Assembly: GCA_003024785.1 (NCBI GenBank)
Contig: PUQB01000453.1
Coordinates: 124,001 to 188,000 of the forward strand
Source: Selaginella tamariscina
Taxonomy: Eukaryota > Streptophyta > Lycopodiopsida > Selaginellales > Selaginellaceae
Direction: 5' to 3'
DNA: 64,000 nucleotides
Within the stretch, counting starts at the first letter, position 1, and every line of letters starts with the position of its first letter. Below, one piece after another: positions 12,452 through 21,283 of the stretch. The position numbers were made by a program, and so were the translations under genes. The notes beneath the pieces are model-generated. The model saw only the letters and a list, made by a program, of their open reading frames with translations, was not told the DNA's origin and ran no database searches.

Positions 12452-13039
12452 TATGTAACACAATGAATTTACTCATGTAATATGTATGTATGTCTGTGTG
12501 TATACACGTGTGCATGTATATATGTGTACTCTGTATGTATATATGTGTACTTTCTGTCTTCTCTCATACATACACACCATGCATGACCCATGTTAATATG
12601 TACTGTCTCTCTTCTCTCAACACATATACACCATGCATGATCTATAATATGTACTCGGTCTCTCTAATATTATGTACTAATATGTTGTATGTCTGTGGAT
12701 ACACGTGTGTATGTATATATTATGTGTATTAATATATGCAATGTGTATGTATGTATTGATACACATGAAACTTTAACACTCTCATGGACACACACATGTT
12801 AAATCCCTGCATGATTTATATTTTTGAGGTGTATGTGATACACCCACGCACACGCACGCGCTAATAATATAATGAAAGAATATTCGTTTAGGGCGAATCT
12901 ATATTTTATTCTTTTTAGGGTTTAAGTATATTCTCAAAAGGAATATTCTATTAGGGTTAATATATATATTTAATTCCTTTAGGGTTTAGGTATATTCTTA
13001 GGGTTTCAAGAGGCGGCGGCTGTGAAATCGGCGGGCGGC

Positions 13040-13063
13040 GGCTGTGCACACAGGTGAGATCTC

Positions 13064-13094
<31 letters not shown>

Positions 13095-13381
13095 ATATGT
13101 ATAGGAGTGTGCGTATAAATTTATTTATTAGTTTTATCTCTCGCACACACACGTACACTCCTGTGTATGTATAGTGTGTGTGGGTGTGTGTTTGTTTATC
13201 TGTATGATTTTATTTGTTTCGCTCACACACGCATACACACGATATACATATACACATATAATATATACCTATATACATATATACATACATATATTATGTT
13301 ACCAGTATCTGTAAATTTTTTTTATTGATATATCTCTCCCACACACAGCACACTGCTTTACACACACACACACACACACAC

Positions 13382-13442
<61 letters not shown>

Positions 13443-14125
13443 CAATGCATATTAACAAATAGTATACAACACTAGTTTATATATATGCTATATATTCATA
13501 TGGGTTAATATCTATATACACACATATATATATGTGTGTGTTTATCTGTATAAATTTTATTTATTTATTAGTTTTATCTCTCGCACACACACGCACACTC
13601 CTGTGTATGTATATGTGTGTGTGTGTGTGTTTATCTGTATGATTTTATTTGTTTCGCTCACACACGCATACACACAATATACATATACACATATATATAT
13701 ACCATAACATATATACATACATACAACACTAGTTTATATATTATATACACAGACTCTCTCTCTTTCTCTATAGATTATATATCTATATACACACATATAT
13801 ATTGTGTGTTTATCTGTATAATTTATTTATTTATTAGTTTTATCTTTCGCACACACACGCACACTCCTGTGTATATATATGTGTGGTGTTGTGTTTATCT
13901 GTATGATTTTATTTGTTTCGCTCACACGCATACACACGATATACATATACACACATATATATACCTATGTACACACATATATTAGGTGTACCAGTACTGT
14001 ATATAATTTTATTATTTATCTATCTCTTGCACACACACGTACACTCCTATACATACATACATACATACATATATATATATATATACACACACACACATAT
14101 ATATATGTGTGTTTTTTATCTCGCT
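13040..14125. repeat. Tandem microsatellite-rich block, 3-4 diverged units
   Basis: A composite unit is repeated from about 13120, 13550 and 13820, with a partial unit near 14000. Each holds 'ttagttttatct', 'cgcacacacacg', 'cactcctgtgta', 'gtttatctgtatgatttta' and 'gtttcgctcaca'. Between the units lie TG, CA and TA runs, the longest being TA at about 13388-13440. Open frames here are low-complexity artefacts. Confidence 0.8.
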
Positions 14126-14852
14126 AAGCCCCTCGAGCGACGGGATTAATCCCGCCGCTATGGTTTATAGCCTCGGCGGCGGGATTAATCCCGCCGCTAT
14201 ATGGTTGGGGCCATGGCGGCGGGATTAATCCCGCCGCCGAGGCCCCTCACGCAAGTTATGGGCGGCGGGATTAATCCCGCCACTCTACGACAAACCGAAG
14301 AGCGGCGGGATTCATCCCGCCGCCCATAACCTGCGTGAGGGGCCTCGGCGACGGGATTAATCCCGCCGCTCACCCATAACCTGCGCGGAATGCGGCGGGA
14401 TTTATCTCGCCGGCAATGGCCTGTGTGAAGGTTCTAATGGGCGGGATAAATCCCGCCGGATTCCGCGCAGGGCATTTACAGGGATGGGCGGCGGGATTAA
14501 TCCCGCCGCCGAGGCCCCTCACGCAGGCCATGGGCGGGATTAATCCCGCCGCTCTTCGGTTTGTCGTAGAGCGGCGGGATTAATCCCGCCGCCCAGGGAA
14601 TTCACGCAGGACATGAACGGCGGGATTAATCCGGCCCACGCTCATGCCCTTCGCGGAGGGCGGCGGGATTAATCCCGCCGCTCAGGCACTTCCGCAGGAT
14701 ATAAGCGGCGGGATTAATCCCGCCCCCACCATCCCTGTTCAAAAATGCCGCAGCCAATATATATGTGTGAGCGCATGATTTACGAGAGGGCGGCGGGATT
14801 AGCCTCCGAACCTTCATTACCCGGTGGCGAGATTAATCTCCGAACCTTCATT

Positions 14853-14927
14853 ACCCCATTGGTATGTTGAATCAATCCCGACTAACTCTGTCTGAGACGG
14901 AGAAGGTTTACAAAATACCAATGGAGG
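14853..14927. repeat. Short inverted-end insert in the array, copy 1 of 3
   Basis: A block of about 73 bases starts CCATTGGTATGTTG and ends with a matching ATACCAATGG. It carries 'ctgtctgagacggagaaggtt' in its middle. Related blocks lie at 15714-15787 and, with a changed left arm, at 15400-15475. All three interrupt the palindrome array at comparable places. Confidence 0.6.
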
Positions 14928-15399
14928 GAACTGAGAAGGGTGGTGGGATTAATTTCACCATCCCTTACATGGTGGGTGGGATTAATCCCGCCGCGTACGC
15001 ATGCCCTGCGCGGAATCGGGCGGGATTTATCCCGCCGCCATTGGCCTGCCTGAAGGGCCTAGGCGGCGGGATTAATCCCGCAAGATTTCGCACAGGGCAT
15101 TGGCGTTCGGCGGGATTAATCCCGCCGACTAAGGCCCAAGTGAAGGGCCTGGGAGGCGGGATTAATCCCGCCGGACGCCAATTCCTGCTCGGAATCGGGC
15201 GGGATTAATCCCGCTGCCATTGGCCTGTCTGAAGTGCCTAGGCGGCGGGATTAATCCCGCCCGATTTCCGAGCAGGGAATTGGCGTCCGGCGGGATTAAT
15301 CCCGCCGCATAGGGACCGAGTGAAGCCCTGGGCGGCGTGATTAATCCCGCCGAGTCTCAATGCCTGTTGGAGGAATGAATCCCGCCACCCTTCCTTTGT

Positions 15400-15475
15400 T
15401 TCTCCATTGGTGAGTCGGACCAAATCCCAAACGTTTCTGTCTGAGACGTAGAAGGTTTTCAACATACCAATGGAG
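15400..15475. repeat. Short inverted-end insert in the array, copy 2 of 3
   Basis: It resembles 14853-14927, with CCATTGGTGAG on the left and ATACCAATGG on the right. Confidence 0.6.
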
Positions 15476-15713
15476 AGAATTGGGAAGAGTGGGGAAATTC
15501 ATTTAACCATCACTTACATGGTGGGCGAGATTAATCCCGCCTCCTTTCTGGAGTCACTGAAGGGGTGTGAGAAATAAATCGCGCAGGGAATTGGCGTCCG
15601 GCGGGATTAATCCCGCCGCATAGGGATGGAGTGAAGGCCCTGGGCGGCGGGATTAATCCCGCCGAGTCTTCAATGCCTGTTGGAGAAATGAATCTCCCCA
15701 CCCTTCCCTTTTT

Positions 15714-15787
15714 CCTCCATTGGTGAGTTGGACCAATCCCAAACGTTTCTGTCTAAGACGTAGAAGGTTTACAACATACCAATGGAG
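15714..15787. repeat. Short inverted-end insert in the array, copy 3 of 3
   Basis: It is nearly identical to 15400-15475. The two lie in a local direct duplication of about 310 bases within the array. Confidence 0.6.
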
Positions 15788-16131
15788 GGGACTGGGAAGG
15801 GTGGCGAGATTCATTTAACCATCCCTTACAGGTGGGCAAGATTAATCCCGCCTCCTTTCTGGAGTCACTGAAGGGGTGTGAGAAATAAAATCCTGCCCAG
15901 TTCTCTCTGAGACCGAGAAGGGTGGCAAGATTAATTCCGCACTCCCGTTCAAGGCCTCCAGAAAGGTGGCGAGATTAATCCCGCCCCACTCTTTCAGGAG
16001 GCATTGAAGGGGTGGCGAGATTAATTTTTCATGTGAATATATATGTGTAGTATATATAAGTTGCATATCTCATTTTATTTACTTTTATCATCTTATCATA
16101 ATATTTCGAGTAAAAGCTAGGAATCTATGTA

Positions 16132-16222
16132 AAACTGTCCAGAGCTCACATTTGTGGTGGTTCTAAAACGAAAATGTTATCTTTCTTTTGCACTAACACA
16201 AATGTGAGCTTCGGACAGTTAA
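16132..16222 (+). ncRNA. Conserved hairpin, copy A (miRNA-like, unproven)
   Basis: Arms at 16134-16157 and 16196-16219 pair over about 24 bases with one mismatch and one G-U pair, and the loop is about 40 bases. The copy in unit B keeps the stem with compensating changes (see findings). It stands between the palindrome array and the ParB-methylase-like gene. It could be a small-RNA precursor, a leader structure or a tiny inverted-repeat element; the sequence alone does not decide. Confidence 0.4.
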
Positions 16223-16249
16223 TTACGTCTACTTCTCTCTATGTATTAT

Positions 16250-16382
16250 TTTTGTATATTCGGGTTTTATACAAGTGTGTGTGCGTTTTTTATATAATTT
16301 ATATTTATAGTGTATATTTTGCTTGTATATTCGGGTTTATACAAGTGTGTGTGCGTTTTTATATAATTTATATTTATAGTGA
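16250..16382 (+). repeat. Tandem repeat of about 66 bases in the leader or 5' intron
   Basis: A unit with 'tgtatattcgggtttta', then 'acaagtgtgtgtgcg', then 'tatataatttatatttatag' occurs twice in a row. It lies just before the acceptor that opens the first recognisable exon at 16393. Unit B has only one copy. Confidence 0.8.
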
Positions 16383-16392
16383 TTATTTTGCA

Positions 16393-19300
16393 GAAGGACG
16401 ATTTGATCAAACAAGGAGATCGAGTCATTAGTATGGAGTCGTCGTCAAATTCTGGGGTAAGAATTAAAATAAAATCTGTTATACTCGGATACTTGAACTA
16501 ATCATTTTTGTATTCAGATGTGGAATTGAGGTGACATTAAAGACAAGAGCAGGAGAAGAGATGGGCAGGGGGATTCTGGAATCAACTTGGCCATATTTTA
16601 AGATAAATGGGAAGCGCATTGGAGCAACCATGGTTGCTGTCAAATTAACCTCTGTCACATCTCATGGACAAGCAAAACAATGGAAAGTAGATTCGCTAGT
16701 CAAGCACCCGAAAGCAGGCTGCGAACCCAGATTGGACGATGCTCGACACATATGCCTTGTTCCATCCAATGTCACGTTCTCGGATCCAGAGGTCGTCAGT
16801 TACAACATTAATTCGGGTGGTTTTGTCGACTTGTGGATAATGACGTTCACGTGTTCACTAATGATGTTGACCTTGGAGTTCTTCTTCAACTCAACGAAAG
16901 CCCATCTATGGAGGGGATCCATCTGGATGTCTACTTCGAAGATCTTCAGACTCATCGAGTAGGTGTATTGTCAGGAGATATTGCTTCACAATACAGAAAA
17001 TCAGCAAGTGGAGCAATCTTCCCTCTTCACATTGAAGAAGAACACAGCGACATCATAAGGGAGATTGAGAGGTGGCTCGGTCTCAGGTTCTCTACAGATC
17101 ACGTTCAATTTGCTTAGGAAGCTTCGGGAGCTGGAAGAGTGTGCCGAGAACACTAGAACAGCTGCAGTCGGGGATCACACATGTTGATTCGGATCGCAAA
17201 AGAAAATCATCAATCGTTTTGTCAGCTGCACCTGTGGCATCTCATGCTGCAATAAGTCACAAGGAAATGATGTTGGATGATAAGATTTATCCTTGTAGGG
17301 TTAAATATTGCAGCGTCAACCCAAACTTCAATTACAGGCCACTCAACCAGGAACGTGTAGCTGAGCTCATGGAGAAGATGAAGGACGACAATTCTTATAC
17401 CGTTCCACATAATGCTGTTTTGTGTCCATACTATGAAAGAAGGAAGGGTGCTGACAAAGTCTGGATCACAACACCAGAACAACTCATGAAGATTCAGACG
17501 GAGAATAAAAATCTATCAAGTACTACATCATTAGTGGCCAGCACACAATAACGGCAGCCCAACGACTTCTCGATGAACACAACAAAGGAACGATGGCAAC
17601 AAAACTTTCCGAGCATACCCGTGAGAAGCTGACAAAAAGATCGGCGTTTTTAGCTAAGCCGAATCTCACAATCGAGCAGTACCATAAGTTATCGGCGGAA
17701 TGGGACGCTGCCGACACCAACCACTACAACAGCAAAATATGGGAGAAGTTTAAACACACGCGAGCCGTGTGGGAATCTCTTCAGCGACCACAAAGAGCTA
17801 CCGCAGGGAATACACAATCTGCGGAATACCGGGTAAGCAAATTGTTTGGGCGGGATTTATCTCGCCGGTATATTAATCTGTCTTTTTCCTCAGAGAGTTG
17901 AAGAAATTGCAGCAGTTGATTTTGCCCAGGTGGGCGGGAAGGAAACATCATTTCTGATGATGTTGATTTCTTGCCCCGAAGATAGGATCTTTGCCAAATG
18001 GTTGGGGATTATGGAATCCTTTTCAAAAGGAACACTGAAGAAGAAGCAGACAAGTGAAGGGGAGCCCTCAGAAAAGTCTGCAAAGAAACCCAGTAAGACG
18101 CCGAAGGCTAAGTCTGTTCAATCTACAAAGGATGTAGACAACGATTTCAAGCTCACATGGTTGAAGCCTTTAAATGGAACAACGATGGAGGAGATGGAAG
18201 TCTTGGCTGATTTGGTGATCGATGGCAAACTACAAATTAATAACAGCAGCCCAACCTCTCCTTTTCATCTCAAGGCAATGGAGTTGAAGACGGTCAGGCA
18301 TTTCAAGGAGTGGTTGGGAATACACTGCCACAAACTGGGTTGGACCTCGACTTCAACATATGAAGAGGTCAGCAAATATTTGCATGTGACGAACGATGAT
18401 ATGCTTGTCGAATGGGTGAACCAATCGGAAGATCTAGGCAAGAATCTATTGCACGCCAACGCCAAAAAGGAGAACATTGGGATGACGCCTTCTCTTATGG
18501 CAGTCCTTCAGCAGCGGAGAACCGAATTGAACCTTATAAAGGAGGATGCTACGAATCACGACAAGCCCTACAGATGTTTGTTGTTAGATTCGGAGACTTT
18601 ATGGGGTAACATCACTGCTTGTAGGAAACCGTTTCAATTGTTCGTGATGGATCGGCGGGTGTCAAAAAATCTTTCGACAGATAGGGCACTAGAGGATCTG
18701 GTGGAGAAACTTAGCCGTGCAAGCATATACATAGAAGGTATTTATTATTGAATTCATGCTTGCGCTCTTCACTGATACCTACTTTTTCAGGTATTTATTT
18801 CTTGATTCTTGCTCATGTCACCGATACTTTTGCCTTCGCCTTCGCCAAGAAGAATAGACATCGTTGGACAGGATTTTATATGAACGATGCTAATCCCAAG
18901 TGCATTGATACTGTTGTTCACTTGGTTGTTAGGAATGCGCCAAACAATTTCAAGCTTCCAAATGACTGGCCAGGCATCTGTTTGCACTCCAACGGCCCTG
19001 AACCTCCATCCGATACACCGATAGGTATGAGTGACGTATTCGGCAATGTACGTTATCCAAACATTACAAGTCAAGCGGCACGGAGCATCGTCAACTTGAT
19101 CAGGGGTCCTCACAGTGATGCGTGGGTTTTTGACTACTGCACTAGGGGGTCCGTCTTGAAGGAGTGTTACCTTCGGCATACATGTGTGTTTGCCGTTGAA
19201 AGGATAAGACCATGGTTGAGGACCTGAACAAGTGGATAGATTGGGTCTCAACTGAGTACCCCAACGAATCCATAAAGGCGTATTTGAGAAAGTTCCCTCC

Positions 19301-19538
19301 AGATAAGTGCGATAGCTCTGAAGGTGAATCTGGTTCAATCTCGGAGTCTGAGAACGAACTTCAATCAGATATTAGACCGGAAGTTATCTCGAGGAGTACA
19401 GAACATTCGCACACTCCAGGACCCATGGAAACATCAATAGAAGATGCAGAAGATCTTGAACCATCTCACAAGCGGCTTAGACCTTCTTCGCCTCATTCAG
19501 AAGGTAATAGCGAAGAAGAATTGATAATGAATTGATAG
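16393..19538 (+). CDS. ParB-like / N4-N6-methylase-like fusion protein, copy A
   Basis: The first visible exon opens at 16393 after TTTTGCAG and reads KDDLIKQGDRVISMESS (ATG at 16433). Introns (GT-AG): 16457-16517, 17833-17893, 18738-18790. Domain order: a beta module with EEMGRGILESTWP and ATMVAVKLTSVTS; a ParB/sulfiredoxin-like domain (YRPLNQERVAELMEKM, then YYIISGQHTITAAQRLL at 17530-17559); a Lys-rich linker; then a methylase-like domain in beta-class order, with FQLFVMDRRVSKN where DPPY-type motif IV belongs (18650-18661) and FDYCTRGSVLKEC, then VFAVEKD, as motif I (about 19125-19200). An acidic Ser-rich tail ends at 19538. Bacterial and phage proteins join ParB_N to N6_N4 methylases in this order. 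DRRV for DPPY and GQHT for GxHR suggest lost or altered catalysis. Frame slips near 16456, 16830, 17100, 17515 and 19205 may be base-calling gaps. Role unknown. Confidence 0.65.
17849..17868. promoter_or_regulatory. Palindrome-array word inside an intron, copy A
   Basis: GGGCGGGATTTATCTCGCC, a variant of the array palindrome (also seen near 14392), occupies the 61-base intron 17833-17893. The same word is kept in the matching intron of unit B at about 32117. Confidence 0.7.
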
Positions 19539-19605
19539 AGTGATGAATAGTTGTAAATGAGTGTAACATAAGGCATTTTTGTATATTTCTTTTATATTTG
19601 TACAG

Positions 19606-20977
19606 AAAATAAATTCTCAAGGATTAATGAAGCTTTTAGTTCAAACATGGGTCACACATTAACAAGGTAAATAATATACCTTGATAATTTTAAGGTCAGC
19701 TAATTATCATTTTGCAGATGTAATGAAATAATTGAGAACATGGATTTTCAGCATTGCCATGAGGTAAGAGAGGGGTTTGGCGACAATTTCTTGTGCCACA
19801 TGTCAGAATGACAGAGTTCATGCAGGAAATGGATAATAATGCAGCTCAAAACATCGTTACCATGGGGGCCACTTCAGTTTTTCATCATCATTTTTATTGG
19901 CTTCAGTTCCGAAATCAATTTCTTCAGCGCATGCAATATCTGAATCTTGTAAGGATGATGTACAATTAAATGATGAAGGGATAGGCAACGAATAGTGGCA
20001 ACGGATAAATGTGAAAGGGAGCAAACAAGTGATTTGCAAAGTATTCAAGAGGCAACGCTATCTCATGTTACTCATGGCCATATTGTGTTGTTGGATGTCA
20101 ATGGTGTTCTGCTTCATCGACAAAGGCCCAGGATAGAAAAAAGAAATCAAACAAGGAGATTTCATTCCTTGTCATGGTAAATTTCGATATGATATTATTT
20201 TTCGTCCAGGGTTGGATCGTCTCTTTCAAAAGCTTAAGGAGATGGGTGCGCTTGTGGGGATTTGGTCATGCATGCAGATTCATAACTTAACACCGCTGTT
20301 GTTTACTTAAGAAACATTGTAGTGTTGCAGAAGAGGTGATTCGTAAAGATTGGATTTTTGACCAGCGAATGTGTCATAAACCTCTCGAATTTCACAATAT
20401 AAGAAAGGAAAGCAAGCCATACTTCTTCAAGAATGAAAGGAAATATTGGGCTCATGGGGAGATCAGTCGCTTAAGGATAACGAAGAATGCACATATCTTA
20501 GTAGTAGACGACTCTCCTCAGAAGGCTATGCTCAACCAAAACATTGCTTGTATTCATCCAATCACTTTCGATCCATATTCTGATACCGATATCATGGATG
20601 AGCTAGTGAACTACTTGGATACGTGCCTCAGAAAGAAGAATCTCGAAAATTTTTGTGAGCAGTATCCACCGTATCATACATTTCCTGAAGCTTTTCTTTC
20701 TCGTGATATTGAATTTTATAAAATGAAGGATAGCAACCGGGCGCTTTATAATATTATTCTTAAGGAACGTCAGTTTTTAGATGAGCCTTTATGCAGACCT
20801 TCTCTTATCACATCTTATGTATTAACAAGGATGGCAACTCCCAATTGCATTCGTGAGAGTGTTAAGTGGTGGCAACAACATCAAGATATTGACCAAAATG
20901 ATTTGATTAATCCGGAGAGTGATGATTTAGACAAAATGAAAAGATTTCTTTGTATGATAGAAAGAAAGTATTTATAA
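19606..20977 (+). CDS. HAD superfamily, FCP1/NIF-like phosphatase-like protein, copy A
   Basis: Candidate exons are 19606-19666, 19718-19763 and 19826-20977, with GT-AG borders; a possible own start is the ATG at 19647 (MGHTLTR). HAD signatures: HIVLLDVNGVLLHR (motif I, about 20094), FRPGLDRLFQKLKEMGALVG, then IWSCM (motif II), KPYFFKNERKYW, and HILVVDDSPQKAM (DD motif, 20507-20512). The tail (NLENFCEQYPPYHTF, FYKMKDSNRALYNIILKERQ) is open to 20977. Plant NIF/FCP1-like proteins use D-L-N-G in motif I; the second Asp of DxDx is Asn here, so the general acid may be missing. Frame slips near 20130 and 20290. The upstream frame can be joined to the ParB-methylase-like gene by a plausible splice (19503 to 19606), so this may be its C-terminal domain. 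Substrate unknown. Confidence 0.6.
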
Positions 20978-21283
20978 AAAATTAACATGTTGATAAGAAA
21001 ATGATTTCATTTGTAATTATGTTTGATAGTATTTCTTCATTATTGTAAACTATTTTTAGAATAATATGAATATTCTAAGATATTTTAGGAATATTCCTTA
21101 CTAAGTAAGGTTATTGAAGGATTAATTAATTAATTAATTAATATTTAAGGCTTAATTACATATTAATTAAATGATTAATTAATAATTAAAACTTAAGTAT
21201 TAATTAGTAATTTATTTTATATTCCCATTTTCACGTATCATGCCCTTTAGTTACAATGTGCATTTTAGTAGCAATTTCTTGGT

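Larger units (their letters stand above)
10880..14130. other. AT-rich spacer between the two palindrome arrays
   Basis: No gene is supported. The stretch holds a fold-back element and internal tandem repeat (11455-12160), a telomere-like repeat (12424-12451), further TTTAGGG-like words at 12890-13010, and dense CA/TG/TA microsatellite DNA (13040-14125). Confidence 0.7.
14137..16030. repeat. Palindrome array 2 (18-bp unit, about 30 sites)
   Basis: From 14137 to about 14720 the palindrome recurs about every 44 bases (sites near 14137, 14177, 14215, 14262, 14302, 14348, 14392, 14440, 14487, 14532, 14572, 14618, 14661, 14704). It continues through 15020-15350 and 15600-15660, then decays to 16030. 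Many sites extend with GCGG or CCGC flanks. Spacers are not unique: that at 14240-14262 is the inverse of 14324-14346, and that at 14283-14303 is the inverse of about 14551-14572, so parts of the array are inverted copies. The GC- and CpG-rich array stands in very AT-rich DNA. It ends about 360 bases before the ParB-methylase-like gene. Confidence 0.92.

Noticed and set aside
14137-15350. CRISPR-like array (short repeats at even spacing)
   Set aside because: The repeat is a full palindrome of 18 bases, the spacers recur and are inverted copies rather than unique, there is no cas gene, and all neighbouring genes are plant-type with introns.
14137-16030. True bacterial-type parS sites
   Set aside because: The word does not resemble the known parS consensus, and only the ParB_N-like part, not a ParB helix-turn-helix, was seen. 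The parallel is kept as a hypothesis only.
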